A stretch of 59,470 nt of DNA from CAZMCT01 sp964564785 (lineage in GTDB: Bacteria > Planctomycetota > Phycisphaerae > UBA1845 > Fen-1342), in contig CAZMCT010000007.1 in NCBI GenBank assembly GCA_964564785.1, forward strand, positions 1 through 59,470, read 5' to 3'. The notes under the pieces are model-generated. The model was not told the DNA's origin. It saw nothing but the letters and a program-made list of their open reading frames with translations, and searched no databases. Made by a program: the position numbers and the translations under genes. Shown here piece by piece: positions 1 to 8,436 of the stretch. Positions within the stretch are counted from its first letter, which is position 1; the number at the start of each line of letters is the position of its first letter.

Positions 1-3000
1 GTTCAGCGCCGTCGCCGATTCGAGCAAACGCGGCCCCGTCGCGACCAGCGCGGCCACGACGCCGATCGCCAGCCCGCCGCCCACCAGCAGCGCGTTCTCG
101 CTCAGCACGAGCACGCCCAGCGCCGGCCGGCCGAAGCCCACCGCCCGCAGCAGCGCCAGCTCCCCCCGCCGCTCCCCGACGTTCCGCAGCATCACCACGG
201 CCAGCCCCAGCGCGCCCAGCAGCAGCCCCACGCTCCCCAGCATCTGGAACGTGTCGATGTACGTGTTCTGCACGGCCATCAGCTCGCCCAGCCGTTCCAT
301 GGCCCGCGTGGCCACGAAGCCCAGCTCCGCCAGCCCGGTTTCCAGCCGCTGCTCGACCGCCGCCGCCCGGCCGGCCGGCGCATCGATCAGGAAGAAGCGG
401 TAGCCGGCCAGCGACGGAAACAGCCGCGTGAAGTGCGGCTCGCCGACGATGAGCTCGCCCTGGAGCACGCTGTTGCGCAGCAACGCGACCAGCCGCAGCC
501 GCACCTCCCGGCCACGCTCATCCTGGATAACCACGTCTTCGCCGAGCCCCACGTGCAGTTGCCACAGCGCCGCGGCCTCGTCGGCGATCGCCGGCACCGC
601 GCCGTCCGCAAGGTCGTGATTCAGCAGCTCCCACGGATTTCCCGTGTGGCCGCCGTCCACCGCAGCGAACTCAAACCCGCCGCGCTCGATCAGCTCGGCC
701 GGCGCGCCGACGATCCGCGGCTCCAGCGGCCGGTACGGGCTCAGGCAGCTCGTCTCGTCCCCCGCCCGCAACCGCAGCGGAAAGAGGCGAACGCCGTCGA
801 GGTCGGGGTCTGACTCGGGCAGTCCGACCGCCGCGCGACCCGCGTTCGTGTTCAAATCAGCCAGCACCGGCAAGGCCGTTTCGGCGAGCAAGGCGAAGCC
901 GGCCGTGCCCCCCTTCCGCGCTTCCGGTTGGGCCGGGTCCAGCCGAGCAGCCTCCACCGCCGCAAGAATGAACACCGCACAGGCGACCAGACCGGCCGTC
1001 AACAGACTTCGCCCCGGGTGCCGTTGCGCGTTGCGGGCCCCCAATCGCGCCAGCGCCGCGTATCCCGGCCGCACGGGCTGCCGGCTGCGCTCGCATCTCA
1101 GCCAGCCCCGCAGCGCCGCCAGCCCCGCGACCAGCAGCAGCACGCCGGCCGAGAAGAAGGCGGCCGTTTCAGGAATCACCTGCGTGCCGTAGGCCAGCAC
1201 CATCAGCAGCACCGCGGCCGCCCCAGCGCCGGCGGGTGGCACAATGCGGGCGGCGGGTGGCACGAACGGGGCGGCGCCGCCGCGCCGGGTCGTGGCGGCC
1301 CGCAGAGCGCCACGTTCCTGCGCGCGCTGCGCGACCTCCGGATCGTGCCGCCCAATCCGCGTGTCAACGAACGCCGCGCCGGCCAGCAGCGCGCGCGGCG
1401 GCCGCCTCGACACACCGCGTACGGCCGCCAGGACCGCGGCCAGCCCTACGGCGGTGCCGGCCACCGCTCCGATCGCAAAGCTTGTCGGCTCGAGGTGCAG
1501 GACCAGCTCCGGCCCGCGCGCCGCCGCAGCCCACCGCCCTCGCAGCCCCGCGAGCATCAGCCACGCGTACCCCCCTGCCGCGGCGAGCCCGACCGTGATC
1601 CCGCCGGCCAAAACCACCAGTTGCTCACCAAGGACCAGGGCCGCGACGCGCCGCGGCGTCCATCCGGTCGCGAGCAGCACGCCCAGCTCCGCCCCGCGGC
1701 GCTCAATCGCCAACCGCAGCAACAGCGTCACCAGCATGGCCGCCGACGCGATCAGGAACACGCTGAAGGCCGTGAAGAGCGCTCCGAAGTCGGTCGTGCC
1801 GCGCGCCGCGGCCAGTGCCAGCTCTCGAACCGGTTCGACGGTCACACCGCACGCGGCCGGATCCAGTTGCGCGCACAGGGCGGTCTCGAATCTCGCCCGG
1901 ACTTCCTCGAGCGACCCGGCTCCGGCGGGCGGATACACCCGCAACGCCGTCAGCCGGCCAAACCGGTGCGGCGCGTCGGCCCAGAGCCGTTGCCCCTCGT
2001 CGAGACGGACGAACGCCTTGGGCGTGGCGCGATACATGTCCCAATACACCTCGTCCTGCGGGCGGATGCGAGCGAGGTCGATCGGGAACGGCGGGTCCCA
2101 GTCCGAGAGTCGCCGGGCGTCGGTCACTCCCGGGTACTCGGGCGCGAAGCCGGCATCCGCGGCCGGGCCCGCGAGCGCCGCGACGGCCGCCACGCGGAAC
2201 GCCGCCCGTTGCGTCCGCAGCTCCCCCCGGCCGGCAACCGTGTAGTACGAGAGCCGGACGTCATCCCCGACCGCGGCCGATAATTCGCGCGCCGCCCACT
2301 CGTTCAGCACAATCTCGCCGGCCGCCGGCACTGGAACAGCGGATCGGTCCGGGCCGCGCAGAGCAGCCCAGAACGGTCCGTCCGGCTCAACGGCCGCGAC
2401 GGTCGAGTAGGGCACGGATCGCTCCGGCCGGCGGTCGGACTGCATCTCGTTCGCGAGCTGCACCAGCACGCCACTGGCGGGCCACCCCAACTCGGCGGCG
2501 GCGCACCGGCCGGCGTTCTCCGCCGGCAGACTCAGCAGGAGGGCGCTGCTTTCGAGGGCGACATAGCCGTGCTCGGCGGCCACTGTCAGTCGCAGGCCGT
2601 AATCCGCCAGCCGGGCATGGCGACGGATGGCGGCCTCGACCACGCCGACGGGCGGAGCGGCACCGCCCGGATCGTGCGCCAGAAGCAGCGTGTTGGCCTG
2701 CCCGGGCCGGCCCAGCGCCCGCTGGAGCGTTTCGAGATGCACGAACGCGTTGCGTGGCGTGCGGGCGGTCGGACGGAGGGAGAAATCGTAAAACCCTGAT
2801 CCACTGCGGTCATCCCTCGCTTGCGCTCCGGGCTCGGATTTTCGGGAGTCGAGGATCGACGGGGCGACCTCCAGCCGCAGCGTCACTGGTGGTGCCTCGC
2901 GTCGCCCCAGCAGCGTCTCGGGCGAAATGGCCGCCGCCGGCGCGAGTCGCAGCACGATCTCGTCGCCCGGCGCGACGCGGAGCTCGTCCGCCAGCGTGCG

Positions 3001-3414
3001 GTTCAGCGAGACAGATTGTGCCACTTGCGTCGCACGGGTCGAGACCGGCGCGGGGCCGGGCAGCGCGATGATCTGCACGTCCGCCACGTGGGCCGTGCGA
3101 TCGGCCCGGCTGGCGGCCCCGCGGAGGATGACGGCTTCTCGGACCGCGGCGACCCCGGCACAAACGGCCGGGTCAGCTCGCAGCTCGTCCGCCAACGCCG
3201 CTCGGAAGAACGTCGGCGACTGGACGGCGACCGCGATCGTCCCGAGTCGATCGAGGGCCGCGTCCCGCAGAGTTCCGCGCAGCGCGTCGCCAACCAGCAG
3301 GGCGCCTGTCAACACCGCGGTCGCGGTCGCGGCGCCCAGCAGCACCGCGAGCTGGCTGCGCCAGTGCCAGCACAGGTTTCGCCACACCAGATTCGCCGGG
3401 CGAAAGCCGCTCAT
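1..3414 (-). CDS. Large FtsX/MacB-family ABC transporter permease (3' end outside window)
   Basis: The frame is open from an ATG at 3414 to the left edge, giving 1138 codons with no stop seen. The N-terminus starts MSGFRPANLVWRNL and is followed by a hydrophobic segment (about residues 20-42), then a long extracytoplasmic region. Further membrane segments lie around residue 540 (FGALFTAFSVFLIASA), followed by the cytoplasmic signature RRGAELGVLLATGW, and again at the visible end (LGVLVLSENALLVGGG). This duplicated layout of membrane pairs around large periplasmic domains is typical of FtsX-like permeases of the MacB/LolCE superfamily, which work with a separate ATPase to move lipids, lipoproteins or peptides. 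The ATPase is not in the window. The gene is divergent from the peptidase operon at 3663. The substrate cannot be told from sequence. Confidence 0.85.
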   Translation of the reverse strand, partial: MSGFRPANLVWRNLCWHWRSQLAVLLGAATATAVLTGALLVGDALRGTLRDAALDRLGTIAVAVQSPTFFRAALADELRADPAVCAGVAAVREAVILRGAASRADRTAHVADVQIIALPGPAPVSTRATQVAQSVSLNRTLADELRVAPGDEIVLRLAPAAAISPETLLGRREAPPVTLRLEVAPSILDSRKSEPGAQARDDRSGSGFYDFSLRPTARTPRNAFVHLETLQRALGRPGQANTLLLAHDPGGAAPPVGVVEAAIRRHARLADYGLRLTVAAEHGYVALESSALLLSLPAENAGRCAAAELGWPASGVLVQLANEMQSDRRPERSVPYSTVAAVEPDGPFWAALRGPDRSAVPVPAAGEIVLNEWAARELSAAVGDDVRLSYYTVAGRGELRTQRAAFRVAAVAALAGPAADAGFAPEYPGVTDARRLSDWDPPFPIDLARIRPQDEVYWDMYRATPKAFVRLDEGQRLWADAPHRFGRLTALRVYPPAGAGSLEEVRARFETALCAQLDPAACGVTVEPVRELALAAARGTTDFGALFTAFSVFLIASAAMLVTLLLRLAIERRGAELGVLLATGWTPRRVAALVLGEQLVVLAGGITVGLAAAGGYAWLMLAGLRGRWAAAARGPELVLHLEPTSFAIGAVAGTAVGLAAVLAAVRGVSRRPPRALLAGAAFVDTRIGRHDPEVAQRAQERGALRAATTRRGGAAPFVPPAARIVPPAGAGAAAVLLMVLAYGTQVIPETAAFFSAGVLLLVAGLAALRGWLRCERSRQPVRPGYAALARLGARNAQRHPGRSLLTAGLVACAVFILAAVEAARLDPAQPEARKGGTAGFALLAETALPVLADLNTNAGRAAVGLPESDPDLDGVRLFPLRLRAGDETSCLSPYRPLEPRIVGAPAELIERGGFEFAAVDGGHTGNPWELLNHDLADGAVPAIADEAAALWQLHVGLGEDVVIQDERGREVRLRLVALLRNSVLQGELIVGEPHFTRLFPSLAGYRFFLIDAPAGRAAAVEQRLETGLAELGFVATRAMERLGELMAVQNTYIDTFQMLGSVGLLLGALGLAVVMLRNVGERRGELALLRAVGFGRPALGVLVLSENALLVGGGLAIGVVAALVATGPRLLESATALN

Positions 3415-3525
3415 CGGGACCGTTGTACCCGCCGGGACGATGGGGGACCATGCCTTTGCACCCGGCGCTGCCGCCGGGCCCCGAAGGCAGGTCGGCGCCT
3501 GCCCTTGCAAATCGTCCCGCCCCGC

Positions 3526-3556
3526 TTGCGAGTCACGTGGCAAGGCGATGTATAAT
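3526..3556 (+). promoter_or_regulatory. Candidate sigma70-type promoter for the amidoligase operon
   Basis: A perfect TATAAT lies at 3551-3556 with a TTGCGA-like -35 at 3526-3531, spaced 19 bp, which is longer than ideal. It sits in the 248-bp divergent gap between the permease and the 3663 gene, about 107 bp upstream of that start. The -10 is convincing in this GC-rich background; the -35 is weak. Confidence 0.5.
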
Positions 3557-3662
3557 CGGTGATTCGTGTGGGGCCCCGCGGACGGCGGCGGCCGGACCGC
3601 CCGAACAACGCGCAACGCGTGCCCCCAGTGCGCACGCCGGCTCACACGCGGATGCACCAAAC

Positions 3663-4394
3663 GTGACCGAGCGGTTACCGCTTGAGATTCTCTCCCAGCC
3701 GAACGAGACGACTTGCGGCCCCACGTGTCTGCACGCGCTCTACCGGTACTACGGGGAGAGTGTGGCGCTCGATCAGGTGGTCCGGGAGGTGCCGAGTTTG
3801 CAGCACGGCGGGACGCTGGCCGTGTTCCTCGGCTGCCATGCGTTGCGCCGCGGCTACGCGGCGACGATCTTCACCTACAACCTGCAAGTGTTCGACCCGA
3901 CCTGGTTTCAGAGCCCGGCCTGCGACCTGCGCCGCAAGCTGGGCGAGCAGCTCAAGCACAAGCACGACGGCGACGTCGGTATCGCCACGTTGGGCTACCT
4001 GGAATACCTCGAACTCGGCGGACGGGTTCGGTTCGAGGATCTCACGCCCGCGCTGGTCCGCAAGTACCTGACGCGGGGCCGCCCGATCCTGACCGGCCTG
4101 AGCGCGACGTACCTGCACCGCAGCGTCCGGGAGCGTGGACCGCAGGGTGAGCCGGACGACGTCGGGGGGACGCCGCAAGGGCACTTCGTCGTGCTGTGCG
4201 GCTATGACTGGCGGGAGCGGCAGGTGCTGGTCGCCGATCCGCTGGACCCGAATCCGCTGGCGCTCACGCACATCTATTCGATCGGGATCGAGCGCGTGCT
4301 GGGGGCGATTCTCCTGGGGATCGTCACGCACGACGCGAACCTGCTGATCCTGGAGCCGCCCGCGCCGCGGGCGGGAGCAAGGAAGCGCACGTGA
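3663..4394 (+). CDS. C39/papain-like cysteine peptidase of an amidoligase cluster
   Basis: This is a 243-residue protein from a GTG start. The open frame extends further upstream, but homology-like sequence begins only here. The motif SQPNETTCGPTCLHAL places a candidate nucleophile at Cys18, PQGHFVVLCGYD gives His174 and VADPLDPNP gives Asp192, the order expected for C39-like/papain-fold peptidases. There is no signal peptide or membrane segment, so it is probably cytosolic. Its stop overlaps the GTG start of the ATP-grasp gene by 4 bp (GTGA), so the three genes are almost certainly co-translated. From established descriptions of RLAN/ATP-grasp plus GCS2 clusters (Iyer and colleagues' amidoligase survey, from memory), the peptidase probably trims or hydrolyses the peptide bond made by the ligases. 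It could also be an amide transferase. The substrate is unknown. Confidence 0.8.
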   Translation: MTERLPLEILSQPNETTCGPTCLHALYRYYGESVALDQVVREVPSLQHGGTLAVFLGCHALRRGYAATIFTYNLQVFDPTWFQSPACDLRRKLGEQLKHKHDGDVGIATLGYLEYLELGGRVRFEDLTPALVRKYLTRGRPILTGLSATYLHRSVRERGPQGEPDDVGGTPQGHFVVLCGYDWRERQVLVADPLDPNPLALTHIYSIGIERVLGAILLGIVTHDANLLILEPPAPRAGARKRT

Positions 4395-5869
4395 GCAACT
4401 TGATCGTCATGGACAAGCCGAAAGCGTGGCCGCTGCCGATTCCCAATGCGGAGATCGTCGCGGCCCGTTCGTACCTGACCGAGCCGCAATACAGCGAGCG
4501 GCGGAACGTGAAGGTCTTCAACCTCTGCCGTTCCTACCGCTACCAGAGCACGGGCTACTACGTGTCGCTGCTGGCCATGGCCCGGGGGCAGAAGCCGCTG
4601 CCGGGCGTGACCACGATTCAGGACATGAAGACCGTCTCGATCGCCCGAATTGTGGCGGAAGACATGGACGACGTGATTCAGTCCGGACTGCGGAAAATCA
4701 AGAGTCGGACGTTCACGCTCAGTGTGTACTTCGGGCAGAATCTGGCCCGCCGCTACAGCGAGCTGGCCAGCCGGCTGTTCCGCCTGTTCCCCGCGCCGCT
4801 GCTGCGGGCGGAGTTCACGCGGCAAGAGGGCCGGTGGGAGCTGTCCAACCTCGGCCCGCTCGCCTTCAGCGACATCCCGGAACAACACCAGGAATTCGTG
4901 GTCGAGGCCGCGGCCCGCTTCTTCGCCCGCAATCGCATGCCCAGCCCGCGGCGGGCCGCCACCCAGTACGACCTCGCAATTCTCCACAATCCGAACGACA
5001 AGGATCCGCCCAGCGATCGCCGGGCCCTGGCCAACTTCGCTCGGGCCGCCAAACGCCTGCGGATCGCAGTCGAGTTCATCAAACGCGAGGATTTCGGCCG
5101 CATCGCCGAATTCGACGCGCTGTTCATCCGCGAGACCACCGCGGTCAACCACCACACCTACCGCTTCGCCCGGCGGGCCGCGGCCGAGGGGCTGGTGGTC
5201 ATCGACGACCCGGACTCGATCGCCAAGTGCAGCAACAAGGTCTACCTGGCGGAGTTGCTCGCGCGGCACAACATCCTCACGCCGCGGACGCTGATCGTCC
5301 ACAAGGACAACCGCGACCGGATCCGCGAGGAGATCGGCCTGCCCTGCATCCTGAAGGAGCCCGACAGCTCGTTTTCCCAGGGCGTCCTGCGAAGCGAGGA
5401 GCAGAACCACCTCGACGAAGTCGTCGACCGGCTGCTCGACAAGAGCGACCTGATCATCGCCCAGGAGTGGGTGCCGACCGAATTCGACTGGCGGGTCGTG
5501 CTGCTCGACAACCAGCCGCTGGTCGCGTGCCGCTACTTCATGGTGGCCGGCCACTGGCAGATCGTGCAGAACGACGGCACCGGCCCCCTGCGCTACGGCG
5601 ACGTCGAGCCCATCCCGCTCGACCTGGTGCCCCGCCCGGTGCTCACCACCGCCGTGCGGGCCGCGCGCCTGATCGGCGACGGCCTCTACGGCGTCGACCT
5701 GAAGCAACTCGGCCGCAAGGCCCTGGTCATCGAGATCAACGACAACCCCAACCTCGACGCCGGCTACGAGGACCGTCTGCTCCGCAGCGAGCTCTACGAC
5801 CGTGTCATGCGCGTCTTCCTGGAGCGGATCCAGCGTCGCAAGAACGGCTCGGCCCGGGAGCGCTCATGA
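4391..5869 (+). CDS. RimK-like ATP-grasp amide ligase with RLAN-type N-terminal domain
   Basis: This is a 492-residue protein starting at a GTG that overlaps the previous stop. The first ~190 residues (VKVFNLCRSYRYQSTGYYVSL region) resemble the RimK-like ATP-grasp N-terminal domain (RLAN). The C-terminal ~300 residues form an ATP-grasp fold: a pre-ATP-grasp segment, then CSNKVYLAELLARHNILTP, the nucleotide-binding KEPDSSFSQG stretch, and the metal-binding VIEINDNPN at about 446-454. Members of this family use ATP to form an acyl-phosphate on a carboxylate and join it to an amine, often glutamate. The downstream GCS2 ligase start overlaps this stop (ATGA), so the two ligases likely act in sequence on one product. 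The family call is firm; the substrate is not known. Confidence 0.88.
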   Translation: MSNLIVMDKPKAWPLPIPNAEIVAARSYLTEPQYSERRNVKVFNLCRSYRYQSTGYYVSLLAMARGQKPLPGVTTIQDMKTVSIARIVAEDMDDVIQSGLRKIKSRTFTLSVYFGQNLARRYSELASRLFRLFPAPLLRAEFTRQEGRWELSNLGPLAFSDIPEQHQEFVVEAAARFFARNRMPSPRRAATQYDLAILHNPNDKDPPSDRRALANFARAAKRLRIAVEFIKREDFGRIAEFDALFIRETTAVNHHTYRFARRAAAEGLVVIDDPDSIAKCSNKVYLAELLARHNILTPRTLIVHKDNRDRIREEIGLPCILKEPDSSFSQGVLRSEEQNHLDEVVDRLLDKSDLIIAQEWVPTEFDWRVVLLDNQPLVACRYFMVAGHWQIVQNDGTGPLRYGDVEPIPLDLVPRPVLTTAVRAARLIGDGLYGVDLKQLGRKALVIEINDNPNLDAGYEDRLLRSELYDRVMRVFLERIQRRKNGSARERS

Positions 5870-7116
5870 GCGTGCGACTCTTCGAGCGCTTCGGCGTCGA
5901 GCTCGAGTACATGCTTGTCGACCGCACCGCGCTCGACGTGCGGCCGGTCGCCGACCGCGTGCTGGCGGCCGTGGCCGGCGCGATCGCCTCCGAGATCCAA
6001 GTCGGCGAGCTCAACTGGTCGAACGAGCTCGTTCTGCACGTGATCGAGCTGAAAACCGGGGCGCCGGCCGCCGCGCTTTCCGGGCTGGCGGCGCTGTTTC
6101 AACGCGACGTGCAGCGGATCAACGGCCTGCTCGATCCGCTCGGCGCGCGCCTGATGCCCGGCGGAATGCACCCGTGGATGGACCCGGCCACGCAGACGCG
6201 GCTCTGGCCGCACGAATACAGCCCCGTGTACGCCGCGTTCGACCGCATCTTCAACTGCGCGGGCCACGGCTGGTCGAACCTCCAAGCGATCCATCTGAAC
6301 CTGCCCTTCGCGGACGACGACGAGTTCGGCCGGTTGCACGCGGCCATCCGGCTGGTGCTGCCGATCCTGCCGGCACTGGCGGCGAGTTCGCCGATCGTGG
6401 ACGGTCAGCCGACGGGGGTGGCCGACACGCGCCTGGAGGTATACCGGTCGAACGCGCGGAGGGTCCCGGAGGTGACGGGCCAGGTGATCCCGGAACCGGT
6501 CTTCACGCGGGCCGACTACGAGGAGCAGATCCTCCAGCCGATTTATCACGCGCTCGCGCCGCACGACCCGGAGAGCGTTCTTCGGGAAGAGTGGGCCAAC
6601 GCCCGCGGGGCGATCGCGCGTTTCACGCGCAACACGATTGAGATCCGCGTGCTGGACATGCAGGAGTGCCCGGCGGCGGACCTGGCGATCCTCATGCTGG
6701 TAGTGGCCGTGCTGCGGGCGCTGGTCGAGGAGCGCTGGTGCAAGTTGCGGCAGCAGCAGTCGTGGCCGGTGGGGCCGCTGGCGCAGATCCTGCACGGCTG
6801 CATGCGCGACGGCGACCAGGCGGTGATCCGCGATGTCGCATACTTGAAGATGTTCGGAATCGAGCAGCAGCGCTGCACGGCCCGGATGATCTGGCGCTAC
6901 CTGTTCGGGGAGCTGTTTTCGCCCCGGCAGCGCAAGCACGACCCCGAACTGGCGCCGCTGCACGTGATCCTGCGCTCCGGCTGCCTGGCGCGGCGGATCC
7001 TCGCGGCCGCCGGCGCGAACCCCGATCGTGAGCGCCTCGCCTCCGTCTACAGCATGCTCTGCGACTGCCTGGCCGAGGGGCGGCCGCTGGCGCCGCGGCC
7101 CGCGGCAGCCCATTGA
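5866..7116 (+). CDS. GCS2-type glutamate-cysteine ligase-like carboxylate-amine ligase
   Basis: This is a 416-residue protein. Near the N-terminus FGVELEYMLVD is the acidic metal-binding motif of the glutamine-synthetase-like GCS fold. MPGGMHPWMDP (around residue 98) and NLQAIHLNLPF (around residue 140) are further GCS2 hallmarks, and RFTRNTIEIRVLDMQECP is the late conserved block. Classical members join glutamate to cysteine through the gamma-carboxylate. Here the neighbours (C39-like peptidase and RLAN/ATP-grasp) make a role in a dedicated small peptide or gamma-glutamyl compound more likely than bulk glutathione synthesis, and no glutathione synthetase is nearby. The start overlaps the ATP-grasp stop by 4 bp. 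Copy A of the intergenic repeat begins directly after the stop. Confidence 0.85.
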   Translation: MSVRLFERFGVELEYMLVDRTALDVRPVADRVLAAVAGAIASEIQVGELNWSNELVLHVIELKTGAPAAALSGLAALFQRDVQRINGLLDPLGARLMPGGMHPWMDPATQTRLWPHEYSPVYAAFDRIFNCAGHGWSNLQAIHLNLPFADDDEFGRLHAAIRLVLPILPALAASSPIVDGQPTGVADTRLEVYRSNARRVPEVTGQVIPEPVFTRADYEEQILQPIYHALAPHDPESVLREEWANARGAIARFTRNTIEIRVLDMQECPAADLAILMLVVAVLRALVEERWCKLRQQQSWPVGPLAQILHGCMRDGDQAVIRDVAYLKMFGIEQQRCTARMIWRYLFGELFSPRQRKHDPELAPLHVILRSGCLARRILAAAGANPDRERLASVYSMLCDCLAEGRPLAPRPAAAH

Positions 7117-7200
7117 GAACGGGGGCCGGCTCCGCACCAAGCCACCATCTCGGTAGCGCCAACAGCTACTCCCGCGGGTGCCTGCGCTCTGTTTCAACCC
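7117..7200 (+). repeat. Intergenic inverted-end repeat family, copy A
   Basis: Begins immediately after the GCS2 stop. It shares the core GGGGGCCGGCTCCGC, then CACCATCTCGGTAGCGCC, then CCCGCGGGTGCCTGCG, and ends TGTTTCAACCC, in the same order as copies C, D and F. The left terminal repeat is shortened. Confidence 0.75.
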
Positions 7201-7206
7201 GATCCG

Positions 7207-7293
7207 GTCGCGGCTCCGACAACGCACTGCCGAGACGGCAGTGGCACGCGGCCCCTCCCGCGGTACCGGTCCGCATTTTCACCGGGCTGTCAG
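7207..7293 (+). repeat. Intergenic inverted-end repeat family, copy B (diverged)
   Basis: Tandem to copy A and abutting the DUF72 stop. It retains CGGCTCCG, GGCAGTGGCACG, CCTCCCGCGGT and the right end TTTTCACCGGGCTGTCAG. The middle forms a perfect 8-bp stem (CACTGCCG / CGGCAGTG). Confidence 0.6.
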
Positions 7294-8261
7294 TCAAACA
7301 GCCCGCGCTGCGTTGATCGCGGACGGGCTTCGGGTTCCGGCGCGGCGTCGCGCGACTCACTGGCCCCGCGGCTCGGCCGTTGTCCCGGCGTCCTTCGGAG
7401 CGTGCCATCCGGGGCACCGGCCACACGCGTCAGCCGCGGATACGCGCGGATCAGCTCGGCCGGCGCTGCGACGGCCTCACCGGTCAGAAGCGCGCGCAGC
7501 TCCAGGGCGTTGGCCGGGGCCTGGCCGCGATAGTGGTTGTTCGTGAAGACGTAGACCTCTTCGGCCTTCGAGCCGATCGCATTCAGCCGCCGCACCCACT
7601 CGCGCAGTTCTTCCTCGCCGTACAGGTAGTCGTACCGCTCGTGCGGCTGGCGATTCTCGGCGAACCAGTTCAGCGCGTTGCGGCCGTGGAGCCGGACGTA
7701 CGCCGTGCGGCCGAAGACGTGCTCGCTCGGCGGCAGGCAGTCGCGCAGTTGCGGCTGGTCGATATTGACAAACCCGCCGGCCGCGGCCAGCTCGGCCAGG
7801 GCCTCGGGCACGGCCCACGACACGTGCCGCACTTCGACGAAGCGCTCGAAGTCGGAAAAGGCGTCGGCCAGCCGCCGCAGCCAGTCGACCGCTTGCGGCG
7901 TATGGCGGAACGACCAGGGGAACTGCACCAGCAGCGGGCCCAGCAAGCCGCTTTCGCGCAGGGGCTGCACCGCTTGGTGAAACGCGCGCACGTCGCCCGC
8001 AGCCGGAAACTCCGCCCGCTCGTGCGTGAACGAGTGCGTGAGCTTCACGGCAAATCGGAAGTCGGGCGAAACGAGCTTCGGCCACTCGGCCGTCATACGC
8101 GGCGACGGAATCCGATAGAACGTGGAGTTGACCTCGACGGCGTCGAAGAAACGGGCCAAGTACGCAAGCGGGCGGAAGCCGCGCGGGCGATGGGACGGGT
8201 AGAAGACGCCGTTCCAGTCGTCGTAGCTCCAGCCGCAGGGTCCGATCCGCCAGCGTGTCAT
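7290..8261 (-). CDS. DUF72 family protein (YecE-like)
   Basis: This is a 323-residue protein. WRIGPCGWSYDDWNGVFYP at the N-terminus, FDAVEVNSTFYRIP, FRFAVKLTHSFTHE, LLVQFPWSF, FVEVRHVSW and VYVFTNNHYRGQAPANAL toward the C-terminus are the conserved blocks of DUF72, a TIM-barrel family of unproven function. The usual family length is about 240-280. The extra ~50 residues at the C-terminus are Arg/Pro/Ala-rich and may be a poorly conserved tail; the open frame does not stop until repeat copy B. It stands alone, with no operon partner on the minus strand within 150 bp. Confidence 0.85.
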   Translation of the reverse strand: MTRWRIGPCGWSYDDWNGVFYPSHRPRGFRPLAYLARFFDAVEVNSTFYRIPSPRMTAEWPKLVSPDFRFAVKLTHSFTHERAEFPAAGDVRAFHQAVQPLRESGLLGPLLVQFPWSFRHTPQAVDWLRRLADAFSDFERFVEVRHVSWAVPEALAELAAAGGFVNIDQPQLRDCLPPSEHVFGRTAYVRLHGRNALNWFAENRQPHERYDYLYGEEELREWVRRLNAIGSKAEEVYVFTNNHYRGQAPANALELRALLTGEAVAAPAELIRAYPRLTRVAGAPDGTLRRTPGQRPSRGASESRDAAPEPEARPRSTQRGLFD

Positions 8262-8326
8262 GCCATAGCTGTAGCCCGGCCCCGGCAGGGTGGCAACCGG
8301 CCGCGGGGTGCGAGCGGGTCATCCGT

Positions 8327-8423
8327 CCGTCGAAAAAGGGGGCCGGCTCCGCGCCAACGCACCGTCACGGTAGCGCCACCAACCTCTGCTGCGGTGCCTG
8401 TCCCCTTTTTCAACGGGCTGCTG
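8327..8423 (+). repeat. Intergenic inverted-end repeat family, copy C
   Basis: The best-preserved copy. The left end CCGTCGAAAAAGGGGGCC and right end GTCCCCTTTTTCAACGGG are inverted complements and would form a long stem. Between them are GGCTCCGCGCCAACGCACC and GTCACGGTAGCGCC. It lies in the gap between the DUF72 start and the dockerin-like gene's stop. Confidence 0.85.
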
Positions 8424-8436
8424 AGGCCAAGGGCGA

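Noticed and set aside
928..2283. Long plus-strand frame of 451 codons
   Set aside because: It is Arg/Pro/Gln-rich nonsense antisense to the FtsX-like permease, whose frame is open throughout and has recognisable membrane segments.
4274..5707. 477-codon minus-strand frame
   Set aside because: It is antisense to the ATP-grasp ligase, with repetitive Val/Asp/His-rich composition and no recognisable motif; a high-GC shadow.
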